From: Herbidospora cretacea
GTDB taxonomy: Bacteria > Actinomycetota > Actinomycetes > Streptosporangiales > Streptosporangiaceae
Length of the DNA stretch: 64,000 nt
NCBI RefSeq assembly: GCF_001570605.1
Contig: NZ_BBXG01000002.1
Coordinates: 94,549 to 158,548 of the forward strand
Direction: 5' to 3'
In this document: one piece after another, positions 48,260-60,921 of the stretch
How the letters are laid out: every line of letters begins with the position of its first letter
Numbering within the stretch: the stretch's first letter is position 1
Notes under the pieces: generated by a model
Databases searched by the model: none
Told to the model about the DNA's origin: nothing
Seen by the model: the letters and a program-made list of their open reading frames with translations, nothing else
Position numbers and translations under genes: made by a program

Positions 48260-48335
48260 TGGTGGAGCCTAGGAGATTCGAACTCCTGACATCCTGCTTG
48301 CAAAGCAGGCGCTCTGCCAGCTGAGCTAAGGCCCC
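48260..48335 (-). tRNA. tRNA-Ala(UGC), CCA encoded
   Basis: Reverse complement starts GGGGCCTTAGCTCAG, has anticodon loop TTTGCAA (UGC), T arm GGAGTTCGAATCTCC and ends AGGCTCCACCA. Acceptor pairs are all complementary, including the G3-U70 pair that marks tRNA-Ala. CCA is encoded (48260-48262). The 5' half to the right of 48304 is host sequence; the last 43 bp are shared with attL. Confidence 0.95.
48262..48304. repeat. attR: right 43-bp attachment repeat
   Basis: Identical to 32210-32252. It covers the 3' 43 bp of the tRNA gene from the anticodon stem to the acceptor end, so integration rebuilds an intact tRNA on this side. Confidence 0.92.
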
Positions 48336-48397
48336 GTTGACGCCCGCTCCGAGCAGACGTCGCTACACCGTAGCAAGGATCTCAACCTGCCCGCCAC

Positions 48398-49090
48398 TCA
48401 CCGGACGGCGGGCACATCGCTCCCCATCACGACAGCGGGGAAATCGGCGATCGACTCCAGAATGTGCGTCGCGCCCCCGGCGGCCAGCCGGTCTCGGCTG
48501 TGGACGCCGGTCAGCACCCCGGCCACCACGGAGGCTCCCGCACGCCGGGCCGACACCATGTCGCTCTCGGTGTCCCCGGCGACGGCGACCTCGCGGACAT
48601 CTTCGATGCCCAGCTTCATCACCGCCGTGAGGATCATGTCCGGGTAGGGCCGACCGCGGTTGCAGTCCTCGGGCGACAGGGCGAGGTCGACCTTGTCGTA
48701 CCAGCCCAGCGCGCCCAGCACGCGCCCCATGGTCCCCCGGGAGAACCCGGTGACGAGGGCGATCTTGATCCCGGCGCCGCGCAGCTTCTCCAGTGCCTCG
48801 ACCGTCCCCGCGAGCGGCGTGACGCCGGCGCGCTCGATCGACCCCTCGAAGGAGTGCTCGAAGGTCAGGTTGGCGGCCTGAGCCTGCGCCTCGTTGTCGG
48901 GGAAGATCCCCCGGAAAACGTCGATCTTGGGGCATCCCCGGGACCGGTGCACATGCACCATCGCGCGTGCGTAGGCGCTGGTCCCGGGGACGATCCCCTG
49001 TGTCGCGATCGACTCGGCGAACGCCCGTTCGACCAGGGCGACGTCGCCGATCGTGGTGCCCGCCAGGTCGAGGCAGGCCAACTTGATCAC
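48398..49090 (-). CDS. Phosphonatase-like HAD hydrolase
   Basis: 230 residues from GTG 49090: LACLDLAGTTIGDVALVERAF has the HAD nucleophile in DLAGTT, the phosphonatase-type variant. The conserved Thr/Ser strand IKIALVTGFSRGTMGRVL, the Lys-containing region, and VAVAGDTESDMVSARRAGASVVAGVLTG (motif 4) follow. It may hydrolyse a phosphonate or phosphate monoester; neighbours give no substrate. Transcribed leftward toward the tRNA, 62 bp away. Confidence 0.85.
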   Translation of the reverse strand: MIKLACLDLAGTTIGDVALVERAFAESIATQGIVPGTSAYARAMVHVHRSRGCPKIDVFRGIFPDNEAQAQAANLTFEHSFEGSIERAGVTPLAGTVEALEKLRGAGIKIALVTGFSRGTMGRVLGALGWYDKVDLALSPEDCNRGRPYPDMILTAVMKLGIEDVREVAVAGDTESDMVSARRAGASVVAGVLTGVHSRDRLAAGGATHILESIADFPAVVMGSDVPAVR

Positions 49091-49095
49091 GAAGA

Positions 49096-49215
49096 TCAGT
49101 TCTCGCTGCCGGTCGCCTCGGTCCACAGGTCGAGCTCGGCCCGATCGGCCTGGACCTTGCGCCAGAACAGCAAGCCGACAACGGCAACGACTGCAAGAAG
49201 GAGCAGCTTCTTCAT
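49096..49215 (-). CDS. DLW-39 family peptide
   Basis: A 39-residue protein: MKKLLLLAVVAVVGLLFWRK, then VQADRAELDLWTEATGSEN. It has one membrane helix followed by the DLW motif and has exactly the family's length. DLW-39 peptides lie near tRNA-Ile/Ala genes in actinomycete chromosomes, in agreement with the tRNA-Ala just downstream. Function unknown. It is too short for routine gene callers. The HAD gene starts 5 bp after its stop, so the two are probably co-transcribed. Confidence 0.85.
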   Translation of the reverse strand: MKKLLLLAVVAVVGLLFWRKVQADRAELDLWTEATGSEN

Positions 49216-50146
49216 AGTGATGACCCCATTTCCCGGGTGTGACAAACGCCCGGTTCCGCCCCCGGGCCGCGCGCCGAATACAACACTTTATCCCCCTGGG
49301 GATTTTCGCCGCGAAAGCCGTACCGAGGAGGGCTCCGCTATCAGCGAAAGAGACGAGACCCCAGGTGAGCAACGAGCTTAGCCCCGCACCAACCCCCGCG
49401 TCAGCCGCACTGCACTCCCCCGAAGCCCCACGAATCACCCCGCCACCCACCACGCCTGGCCCGCCGACGCCCACCATGTCTTGTCGGTCAATGCCCTACC
49501 GCCCATGGCTCCAGGTCCGTGGCCGCCCTGGCACCCGACGCCTCCGGCATCGCCGCCCGCCCAAGACTTCAGGCCCGTCGCCACCCCGGCACCCCACACC
49601 TCCGGCACCGCCACCCGCCCAGAACTCCAGGCCCGTCGCCACCCCGGCACCCCACACCTCCGGCACCGCCACCCGCCCAGAACTCCAGGCCCGTCGCCAC
49701 CCCGGCACCCCACACCTCCGGCACCGCCACCCGTCCAGAACTCCAGGCCCGTCGCCGCCCCGGGCACCCCACACCTCTACCCGCCCAAGACCTCAGATCC
49801 GTCGCCGCCCCACCGCCTGACCGATCTGGGCGTCCGACGCCGCTCGCAACCTCAGTCCGCCGACAGGCGCTGCAGACCCCCGCGCCGCACATCAGGCGCT
49901 TTCATTCCTCGTCAGACACCATTCTCTGTACGACATCACCACCAAAACGCCCAGAAATCCCCTCTGGCAACTCGGCCCGATTCCAAGGCCTCGCTCAGGT
50001 CCCAGCTATCGGAATGAACGCCCCGGCCCGTGACATCCCCAGCGCCCGCTGTCGGCTTTGGCCTCGCCCACATGCCGGAACACCGGTCAAACAGCCCGCA
50101 GCACCTCTCATCAAGCAACCGCAGCCAGGTCAGCACCGCGAGCAGT
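49216..50146. other. 0.93-kb gene-free region with a minisatellite
   Basis: No credible gene. All three rightward frames across 49376-49900 stay open and read as Pro/Thr/Ala/Arg-rich text because of the 58-bp tandem repeat, which is not a multiple of three. Before 49376 and after 49870 there is nothing recognisable. Confidence 0.55.
49513..49802. repeat. 58-bp tandem repeat (minisatellite)
   Basis: Units begin at 49571, 49629, 49687 and 49745, exactly 58 bp apart, each reading AGGCCCGTCGCCACCCCGGC followed by 38 more bases including CCGGCACCGCCACCCG. A degenerate unit starts at 49513 and the last unit fades after 49775. Spacers are absent, so this is not a CRISPR array. Confidence 0.88.
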
Positions 50147-50521
50147 TCAGAGCTGCGGGACCCCGGCGCTCAGACGCACCGTCGTCCCCCCGGGAGCCGT
50201 GCTCACCACGATCGTCGTCAGCCGGTGCATCAGCCACAGCCCGCGCCCGCCCGTAGGCGTCGTCGTCGGCCCGACCGCTATCCCCGGCCCTCCGTCGGAC
50301 ACCTCGCACAGCACCCGTGCCCCTTCGAGCCACAGCCGGAGCACCCGCGGCGACTGCGCGTAGCGCACCGCGTTGGTCACGGCCTCGTGGACGGCGAGCA
50401 CGTAGTCGTCGAGCCCCAGCCCGGACAGTCCCGCCGCCTGAGCGCAGTCGTGGACGGAGCGCCGAACCTCGGGCACGGTCATCTGGTCGAGTTCGAGGGA
50501 GAGCAGGAGGTCGCCGGTCAC
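50147..50521 (-). CDS. RsbW/SpoIIAB-like anti-sigma ATPase
   Basis: 124 residues from GTG 50521 with GGGAGG upstream. The Bergerat-fold motifs are present: LDDYVLAVHEAVTNAVRYA (N box), EVSDGGPGIA (G1), and TGGRGLWLMHRLTT (G2). Such cytoplasmic kinases bind a sigma factor or phosphorylate an anti-anti-sigma protein. It has no partner next to it in the window; the poly-HAMP kinase is close, but its output is separate. Confidence 0.85.
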   Translation of the reverse strand: MTGDLLLSLELDQMTVPEVRRSVHDCAQAAGLSGLGLDDYVLAVHEAVTNAVRYAQSPRVLRLWLEGARVLCEVSDGGPGIAVGPTTTPTGGRGLWLMHRLTTIVVSTAPGGTTVRLSAGVPQL

Positions 50522-50558
50522 AGGCTTCGCCTCCCAGGATGTCGACTGACACCTAACC

Positions 50559-51071
50559 CTAGGCCAGCTGACGCTCGATCTCGGCGACCATTTCCTCCTG
50601 ATCACGGACCAGGCGACGGGCGAGGTCCGCCGTCGGCGAGTGGTCGCCCACGGCCAGAACCACCCGGGACGTCGTCATTCCGGCGCCCAAATGGCGTGAC
50701 ATCAGGCCGAACCAGGTTCGGTCGAACGCCTCGCCGGTGAGGTCGCGCAGTTTGGCGAATTCCGCGTCGGTGATGTTCCCCGGCCCGATGGGGCGGGCGC
50801 CGGGGGGAGGCGCGGCCACCTCCCACATCGACAGCCAGTTCGTCATCGCCTGCAGGTCCGCGCGGCCCTGCGACCTGATCTCGACCGAGGTCGCTTTGAC
50901 CCAGTCGCTGTACGCCCTTCCCTGCGCCATCTCGGCCAACTGCACCGTCTGCCGATACTGGGGAATCATCTCCAGGGAAAAACGCACGTCGGGATCTGCC
51001 GGATCCCCACCGGAACAGGCAACGACCAGCGTCAGCACGAGACTGGTCGCGAACAGCCGAATCGCGCTCAT
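50559..51071 (-). CDS. DUF305 lipoprotein
   Basis: 170 residues. Lipobox LVLTLVVACSGG at the N terminus, and the DUF305 pattern DVRFSLEMIPQYRQTVQLAEMAQGRAYSD...MTNWLSMWEVA with MSRHLGAGM at the second site. The usual first H-x-x-M or FxxMxxHH motif is MIPQYRQ here, so one putative metal ligand differs. Exported to the cell surface; role often metal-related and unproven. It starts 82 bp from the divergent poly-HAMP kinase. Confidence 0.83.
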   Translation of the reverse strand: MSAIRLFATSLVLTLVVACSGGDPADPDVRFSLEMIPQYRQTVQLAEMAQGRAYSDWVKATSVEIRSQGRADLQAMTNWLSMWEVAAPPPGARPIGPGNITDAEFAKLRDLTGEAFDRTWFGLMSRHLGAGMTTSRVVLAVGDHSPTADLARRLVRDQEEMVAEIERQLA

Positions 51072-51153
51072 CAGCCGGAGGTACGCAGGATGACCCGGCT
51101 AGGTTCAGGTTCTACGGTGGAAAACACCATCAGGGCAGAACAATGGAGTTGGC

Positions 51154-55554
<4,401 letters not shown>

Positions 55555-56763
55555 GAAGGGTCAGCCGGAACAGCGCGCCGCGCGGGCTGTCCTCGATCGT
55601 GAGCGTCCCGCCGTGGGCGGTCACGATCTCGCGGGCGATGGCCAGCCCGAGCCCGGCCCCGCCCGCGTCGCGGTCGCGGGCCTCGTCGAGGCGGGTGAAC
55701 CGGTGGAAGACGGTCTCCCGGTGTTCGGCCGGGATGCCCGGCCCGTCGTCGAGCACTTCGAGGAGGGGGCCTGGCGCGACCCGTACAGAGACGGCCTTTT
55801 CGCAGTGCCGGGCCGCGTTGACCAGCAGGTTCGTGATGACCCGGGTGAGCTGCGCGGGGGAGCCGCGCACCACCACGCCGGGGGCGATGTCCAGATTCGT
55901 CGGCACGGGAACGCGCAGCGCCTCCTCCGTCGCGAGCTGCCCCAGGTCGACCTCCTGGAGGCGCAGCGGCTCCCCGGCGTCGAGCCGGGCCAGAACCAGC
56001 AGGTCGGCGGCGAGCGACTGCAGCCGGGTGACGTCGGTCAGCGACTCCCCGGCCAGCGCCGGGGCCGCGCGCTGCCCGAGTTCGAGGCGGGTGCGCAGCG
56101 TCGCGATCGGGCTGCGCAGTTCGTGGGCGGCGTCGGCGACGAAGCGTTTGTGCAGGTCGACGGCGGTTTCCAGGCGGTCGAGGGTGCCGTTGACGGTCTT
56201 GGCCAGCGCCGCGATCTCGTCGCGGGCGTGCGGTTCGGGGACCCGCTGGTGCAGGTCGCGGGCGGTGATGTCGGCCAGCTTGGCGCGGATCGCCGACACC
56301 GGCGCGAGCGCCCGGCCGACCGAGAACCAGGTCAGCCCCGCCACCATGGCCAGCAGCAGCGGAATCCCGACGATCAGCACCCAGGTCAGCGTCTGGAGCG
56401 CGAGCTGGGTCGGCGCGAGCGAGGCCCGGACCGCCACCGTGGTGCCGGCGTCGAGCGCCCGGGTGGCGGTGACATAGCCGTCGCCGGTGCTGACCATTCC
56501 GGCGGGCAGCGCGGGGTCGGCCTTCGTCACCAGCACGTCGGGATCGCTGATGGTGAAGGAGCGGCCCGTCTCGCCGCGCAGGGGCGCACCGGGCGCGGCG
56601 ATCAGCGTGGTGATCTGGTCGGCCCGCCGCCCCGCCTCGTCGGCGGTCCCGTCGACCAGGCTGGTGCGCAGCACCCCGATCAGCACGGCCGACGCCACGC
56701 CCAGGGCGACCGCGACGATGAGGGTGACGGTCACGGTGGCGCGCAGGCGCACCGACCAGCGGC

Positions 56764-57432
56764 TCACGGTTCCAGCCGGTAACCGGCGCCCCGGACGGTG
56801 ACCAGCGACGTGCGGCCGAAGGGCGCGTCGATCTTGCGGCGCAGCGCGCTGATGTAGACCTCGATGATGCTCGGGTCGCCGTCGTAGGCGAAGTCCCACG
56901 CCTGGGCCAGCAGGTCGGCCTTGGAGACGACCTCCCCCGGACGTCTGGCCAGCGCGTGCAGCACGGCGAACTCCTTGGGCGTGAGGGCGATCTCCGCCTC
57001 GCCCCGGCGGCAGCGCAAGCCCGCCGGGTCGACCACCAGGTCCCCCACGGTCAGCGCGACCGGCCGGGCCGAACCGCCGCGCCGGACCAGCGCGCGGAGC
57101 CGGGCCAGCAGGACCACGTAGGAGAACGGCTTGGACAGGAAGTCGTCGGCGCCGGTGTCGAGCGCCTCGGCTTCGTCGTACTCGCCGTCCTTGGCGGTCA
57201 GGATCATGATCGGGGTCCAGTTGCCGTCGTCCCTGAGGCGGCGGCAGACGGCGTAGCCGCTCAGCCGGGGGAGCATCACGTCGAGCACGATCGCGTCGTA
57301 GTCGTGCTCCCCCGCCAGCCACAGCCCTTCGGCGCCGTCGTGCGCCACGTCGACCGCGAACCCCTCGTCGGCCAGGCCCGACTTCACCAGGTCGGCCAGA
57401 CGTCGTTCGTCCTCCACCAGCAGCACGCGCAT
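56764..57432 (-). CDS. OmpR-family response regulator
   Basis: 222 residues. REC: LLVEDERRLADLVKSGL, Asp in AIVLDVMLPRLSGY, Lys in DFLSKPFSYV; winged helix: EIALTPKEFAVLHALARRPGEVVSKADLLAQAW and IEVYISALRRKIDA...RGAGYRLEP. Co-transcribed with the kinase. The promoter to its right carries two GCTTCAGG direct repeats 11 bp apart, a typical OmpR-family site. Confidence 0.92.
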   Translation of the reverse strand: MRVLLVEDERRLADLVKSGLADEGFAVDVAHDGAEGLWLAGEHDYDAIVLDVMLPRLSGYAVCRRLRDDGNWTPIMILTAKDGEYDEAEALDTGADDFLSKPFSYVVLLARLRALVRRGGSARPVALTVGDLVVDPAGLRCRRGEAEIALTPKEFAVLHALARRPGEVVSKADLLAQAWDFAYDGDPSIIEVYISALRRKIDAPFGRTSLVTVRGAGYRLEP

Positions 57433-57478
57433 GGGGCCAGCCTGGCAAAAGGCACCTAAAGCGAACCTGAAGACGGGT

Positions 57479-57497
57479 GCTTCAGGCTGGCTTCAGG
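57479..57497. promoter_or_regulatory. OmpR/PhoB-type direct repeats
   Basis: GCTTCAGG at 57479-57486 and again at 57490-57497, an 11-bp period. An inverted half-site CCTGAAG lies at 57466. Placed between the response regulator and the divergent secreted protein gene, it likely binds the regulator and controls both. Confidence 0.6.
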
Positions 57498-57544
57498 TAC
57501 GCCGGGCCAAGGTGGCGATCATCCGAACGAAGGAGATGTTCCAC

Positions 57545-58051
57545 ATGAAACATCGACGCCTGGCCGCAGCCGGCCTGCTGGCCCTGGCCGTGATCTTCGG
57601 CGCGACGGGGGCGGCCAACGCCACCGACGACGCCCCCGACCCGGGCGGCACGGTCAGTTGCACCGTCGACGGCAAGGAGGTCACCCTCACGAAGGCGATC
57701 CCGGCGCTGCCCGCCAAACCCGGGGAAGCGGGGGATCCGGCCAAGCCCGGACTGACCATCACCACGGCCCCGGAGTTCGGCGAGACGGGCAAGCTGGCCG
57801 GATCGGCGACCATCGTCGTCCCGGCCCCCGGTGAAGCCGGCGGTCCGGTCGAGCTCGGCGAGGCGACGGCGGCGGTGCCCGCTGTGCCCGCGGTGCCCGT
57901 GGCGGCGCTGCCTTCGGGGGAGACGGACATCGCGATGGCCCAGCCCAGCGGCCCCTCGTTCTCCGTCGAAGGCCACGAGTCGCCGACCGGCGTCAAGATC
58001 ACCTGTGTGCACTCGGCGGCTCCGGAGAGCCCCGTCGCGCCGTCGGAGTGA
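57545..58051 (+). CDS. Secreted alanine/proline-rich protein
   Basis: 168 residues with signal peptide RRLAAAGLLALAVIFGATGAANA. The mature part has cysteines near its start and end (TVSCTVDGKEVTLTKAIPALPAKPGEAGDPAKPG and VKITCVHSAAPE), a possible disulfide, with a Pro/Gly/Ala-rich middle including PAVPAVPVAALP. AAGGAG precedes the ATG. It sits divergent to the two-component operon with the direct repeats between, so it is probably its target. The family is unknown. Confidence 0.68.
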   Translation: MKHRRLAAAGLLALAVIFGATGAANATDDAPDPGGTVSCTVDGKEVTLTKAIPALPAKPGEAGDPAKPGLTITTAPEFGETGKLAGSATIVVPAPGEAGGPVELGEATAAVPAVPAVPVAALPSGETDIAMAQPSGPSFSVEGHESPTGVKITCVHSAAPESPVAPSE

Positions 58052-58625
58052 CCTTCGGCACGAACCGACCCGTCCGGGCCGTATAAGAGGTGAACGCCGT
58101 TCCGTGGACGCGGGCCAGATAGGGCTCCTCGACCACCCGCACCTGGATCTCGACCGCGGCAACCAAGGAGACCAGCGCCGCGACCGACACCCAGGTCGGC
58201 ACCAGCAACGGCAGCCCGGCCAGGGCCACGACCATCGCCGAGAAGACCGGGTTCCGCACCCGCCCGAAGATCCCGGTGGTCACCAGGTCGGTGCGCTCCC
58301 CGGCGTCGACGCCGACGCGCCATGAGGCGCCCATGGCGGTCTGCGCGGCCAGGGTGAGGATCAGCCCGGCGACCGCGAGCACGAGCCCCACGGCCATGGG
58401 CGAAAGCGCCGCCGGGGTGATCCCGGTCAGCTCCAGCACGGGGGCGGCGACGGTGAGGGCGATGCTCAGGATGAACAGCACCCCGCCCCACCAGCCCAGA
58501 CGCAGCACCGGCTCTCGGATGCCGACGAAGCCGGTGCTGCCCGTGGCCCACCACTGGGCCCAGCTCCGATAGCCGAACGCCAGCGCCAGCCCCAGGCCGT
58601 AGACGAGTAAGGCGGCGAGGCTCAT
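57999..58625 (-). CDS. Isoprenylcysteine carboxyl methyltransferase-like protein
   Basis: 208 residues, four to five membrane helices, with the ICMT-type motif LVTTGIFGRVRNPVFSAM and the C-terminal EEPYLARVHGTAFTSYTARTGRFVPKV, conserved in this membrane methyltransferase group. In bacteria the substrate is unknown (lipid or prenyl thiols). It starts inside the last bases of the CDF gene and should be the third gene of the arsR-CDF operon. Its end overlaps the convergent secreted protein by 53 bp. Confidence 0.8.
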   Translation of the reverse strand: MSLAALLVYGLGLALAFGYRSWAQWWATGSTGFVGIREPVLRLGWWGGVLFILSIALTVAAPVLELTGITPAALSPMAVGLVLAVAGLILTLAAQTAMGASWRVGVDAGERTDLVTTGIFGRVRNPVFSAMVVALAGLPLLVPTWVSVAALVSLVAAVEIQVRVVEEPYLARVHGTAFTSYTARTGRFVPKVTPTARRGSPEPPSAHR

Positions 58626-59569
58626 GCGTCCTTCCGGTGCACGGGCCCGTGGGGATCGGCGCAGTGGTCGTCGCCGATGGTCAGCACGTCGGGGTGGGCG
58701 TGGTCGACCTGGAGGGTGGTGTGCTCGATCCCGTACGCCTCGCGGACCAGTCTCTCGGCCGCGAGGCGGGCCGCGTGGCAGTCGGCGCCGGGGTTGACCA
58801 GGATGTGCGCCGAGAGGGCGGCGTAGCCGGAGGTGACCTCCCAGATGTGCAGGTCGTGCACCTCGACCACGTCGGCGATCTCGGCCAGCCGGCGCCCGGT
58901 CTCGGCGGGGTTGAGGCCCACGGGGGCGGCCTCCATGAACACCCGCCCGGCGTCGCGCACGAGCCCCCACCCGGCCTTGACCATGAGCAGCGCGACGACC
59001 AGGGCGGCCACGGCGTCGGCGCGGGCCCAGCCGGTGAGGTAGACGACCAGACCGGCGATCGTGGTCGCGACGAACGCGAACAGGTCGTTGAGGATGTGCT
59101 GGTAGGCGCCCTCGACGTTGAGCCGTGACCGGTCGGCCCGGCGCAACAGCCAGGTCGCGATCAGGTTGACGACGATGCCCGCGAGGCCGGTGAAGACGAC
59201 GAAGAGCCCTTCGACCTCGGGCGGGACGATCAGGCGGCGCACACCTTCGTACAGGAAGAAGGCCGCCAGGAGCAGCAGCGTGATGCCGTTGAGCTGCGCC
59301 GAGATGATCTCGGCGCGTTTCAGGCCGTAGGTGAAGCCGCCGCGCGGCGGCCGGGCGGCGATCCGCATGGCCACGAGGGCGAAGAAGATGGCGAACGCGT
59401 CGGTCAGCATGTGACCGGCGTCGGTGATCAGCGCCAGCGACCCGGCGACGAAACCGATGACCACCTCGACGGCCATGAAGGCGAGGATGAGCGCCAGCGC
59501 CGCGCTCAGATAGCGCCGGTCGGCGTCCTGCGAGACGGCGTGGCCATGCCCGTGTCCATGGTCACTCAC
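58622..59569 (-). CDS. Cation diffusion facilitator (zinc-type efflux)
   Basis: 315 residues. N-terminal His-rich MSDHGHGHGHA, six helices, and the CDF metal site in SLALITDAGHMLTDAFAIFFAL (helix 2, HxxxD) and HILNDLFAFVATTIAG (helix 5). The cytosolic domain has EVHDLHIWEVTSGYAALSAHI. The D/H pattern of helices 2 and 5 fits Zn/Cd exporters such as ZitB. Its start overlaps the ArsR-type regulator stop by 8 bp. Confidence 0.92.
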   Translation of the reverse strand: MSDHGHGHGHAVSQDADRRYLSAALALILAFMAVEVVIGFVAGSLALITDAGHMLTDAFAIFFALVAMRIAARPPRGGFTYGLKRAEIISAQLNGITLLLLAAFFLYEGVRRLIVPPEVEGLFVVFTGLAGIVVNLIATWLLRRADRSRLNVEGAYQHILNDLFAFVATTIAGLVVYLTGWARADAVAALVVALLMVKAGWGLVRDAGRVFMEAAPVGLNPAETGRRLAEIADVVEVHDLHIWEVTSGYAALSAHILVNPGADCHAARLAAERLVREAYGIEHTTLQVDHAHPDVLTIGDDHCADPHGPVHRKDA

Positions 59570-59960
59570 CGGCCCGCCCCTCCTTGCCGTCGTGGGTCAT
59601 GTGGGTGATGGCCAGGTCGAACAGCAGGCGCACATGCGAGTCGGCCAGTTGGTAGTAGGCCATCCGGCCCGCCCGGCGCACCTTCACCACCCGGTGGGTG
59701 CGCAGCAGCCGCAACGCGTGGGAGGCGGCCGACATGCTCTGGCCGGTCGCCGCCGCCAGATCGCACACGCACATCTCGCCGCCCTCCAGGAGAGCGGCCA
59801 TCAACCGGAGCCGGCCGGGGTCGGCCAGCAGCCCGAACACCTCGGTCAGATCGCCGACCAGCTCGTCGCCGGGCATGACCGAGCGCACATGGGCCACGCG
59901 TTCGGCGTCGACGCACGCGTCCGGCGCAAGTGCCACTTCCACATTTGAACGATTATTCAT
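59562..59960 (-). CDS. ArsR/SmtB-family metal-responsive repressor
   Basis: 132 residues. Winged helix with MCVCDLAAATGQSMSAASHALRLLRTHRVVKVRRAGRMAYYQL; metal ligands include the alpha-5 set D-x-H and H-x-x-H (DSHVRLLFDLAITHMTH), with a Cys pair (MCVCD) at alpha-3. That set is of the zinc/CzrA or CmtR type. It starts inside a TTTGAA-N6-TTCATA operator, so initiation without a leader is possible; a start at the nearby GTG within NVEVAL is an alternative. Confidence 0.9.
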   Translation of the reverse strand: MNNRSNVEVALAPDACVDAERVAHVRSVMPGDELVGDLTEVFGLLADPGRLRLMAALLEGGEMCVCDLAAATGQSMSAASHALRLLRTHRVVKVRRAGRMAYYQLADSHVRLLFDLAITHMTHDGKEGRAGE

Positions 59961-59961
59961 A
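59944..59961. promoter_or_regulatory. ArsR-type operator over the regulator start
   Basis: TTTGAA-CGATTA-TTCATA, the 6-6-6 pattern of SmtB/ArsR sites. It covers the start codon of the gene itself, so the promoter must be close and the protein should repress its own operon when metal is low. Confidence 0.65.
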
Positions 59962-59971
59962 CGTTAACTGT

Positions 59972-60008
59972 AAAACAACGGGCCGCCCCCCGGAAGGGGG
60001 ACGGCCCG
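59972..60008 (-). terminator. Rho-independent terminator of the PRC-barrel gene
   Basis: On the leftward RNA, CGGGCCGTCCCCC pairs with GGGGGGCGGCCCG around a TTCC loop and is followed by TTGTTTT. It lies 22 bp behind the PRC-barrel gene. Confidence 0.82.
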
Positions 60009-60029
60009 CGGTTGGTTGTGGATTACCCG

Positions 60030-60380
60030 TCAGAAGCGGTTGTAGTAACCGCCCAGCTGATCGCGGTACATCGGGTCCTTGAAGGTCGTCTCGTCGTACT
60101 CGGGAGCGTCCTTGATCTCTTCCTTCGTACGCGCGATGAAGACCTTCTGCTCCTGCGGGTCGATCTCGGTGACCGTCCCGGCGGGGAGCACGACCTTCTT
60201 ACCGAAGATCCACGGGCCCGTGTCGACCACCAGGTAGCTCTCGCCGACCTCGTAGTTCGACTCGTCCACGGAGCCGATCTTTCCGTCTGTCGCCTCGACC
60301 GTGAAGCCGGTCACGTCCAGGGTCGTGGTGGGATCCTGTACGCCCTGACGGTAGGTCCAGAGGTTGTCGTTCGGCTGCAT
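60030..60380 (-). CDS. PRC-barrel domain protein
   Basis: 116 residues. The PRC barrel is recognised from TGFTVEATDGKIGSVDESNYEVGESYLVVDTGPWIFGKKVVLPAGTVTEID, followed by VFIARTKEEIKDAPEY and a Phe/Tyr-ended tail. AAAGGAGAG precedes the ATG. PRC-barrel proteins of this short type are often stress or envelope-linked in actinomycetes. It stands alone with its own terminator. Confidence 0.87.
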   Translation of the reverse strand: MQPNDNLWTYRQGVQDPTTTLDVTGFTVEATDGKIGSVDESNYEVGESYLVVDTGPWIFGKKVVLPAGTVTEIDPQEQKVFIARTKEEIKDAPEYDETTFKDPMYRDQLGGYYNRF

Positions 60381-60506
60381 TGCCTTCGCTCTCCTTTGTG
60401 GGGTTTGCGGTTGTGGCACCACACCAACTGCCCGGCCGACCGGGGCTAAACATGCCGTTTCGCCGCGATTGTCCCGGGCAACCCCTGGGTGAAGGGGGCG
60501 AGAGCC

Positions 60507-60818
60507 ATGACGGAACCCGATGACCAGCGCATTCAGGATGTCGATCTCGACGCTGAAGACGAAGTAGAGGACGCCGACCACCCGATCGGCCTGGACGGCA
60601 CCGACGAGGACTCCCTCGACCGGCGGCTGGCCGCCGAGCAACCTGAGGCCCATCTGCACCACGCCCGCGACGAGCGCGTGGGGGCCGGCCGCCTGGTCGA
60701 CCCCGACGAGGGCGCCCGCGAAGACGTGGACGACGAGCTCGTGGGTGAGGACGCCGGGGACGACGACGGCCGCTACTCCGCCGAGGAAGCGGCGATGCGG
60801 GTGGAACGAGATATGTGA
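60507..60818 (+). CDS. DUF5709 acidic protein
   Basis: 103 residues, highly acidic and with no predicted structure: DVDLDAEDEVEDADHPIGLDGTDEDSLDRRLAAEQPEAHLHH, then RVGAGRLVDPDEGAREDVDDELVGEDAGDDDGRYSAEEAAMRVE. The SLDRRLAAEQP and RLVDPDEGAxED blocks are the DUF5709 signatures. Function unknown, perhaps stress-linked. The 86-bp gap after the PRC-barrel gene includes the shared divergent promoter. Confidence 0.83.
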   Translation: MTEPDDQRIQDVDLDAEDEVEDADHPIGLDGTDEDSLDRRLAAEQPEAHLHHARDERVGAGRLVDPDEGAREDVDDELVGEDAGDDDGRYSAEEAAMRVERDM

Positions 60819-60921
60819 TCTAAGCCACATATCCGGAAATGTCGAGTCATGATCCTCGCACTGGGGCCTCGTCCCATAACATCCGTTAAAAACCGAGGCT
60901 CCAGCCGCGAAGGAGAAGGAC

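Larger units (their letters stand above)
32210..48304. mobile_element. AICE integrated in tRNA-Ala(UGC)
   Basis: A 16.1-kb actinomycete integrative and conjugative element. Ends are defined by a perfect 43-bp direct repeat of the tRNA 3' part (32210-32252 and 48262-48304). Its backbone is a pSAM2-type set: KorSA-like GntR repressor, small-gene operon, DUF2637, TraA-like and FtsK/TraB-type transfer proteins, prim-pol replication initiator, DUF3631 ATPase, Xis and tyrosine integrase. Cargo sits at both ends with lower GC than the backbone: a membrane nuclease-like gene, a Shedu-like scrap and a YdcF-like gene on the left, and a proteasome-fold gene on the right. Confidence 0.92.

Noticed and set aside
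49481-50256. Long open frames in the minisatellite region
   Set aside because: All three + frames and two - frames stay open because the 58-bp unit has no stops; period is not a multiple of three and no start or homology supports a gene.
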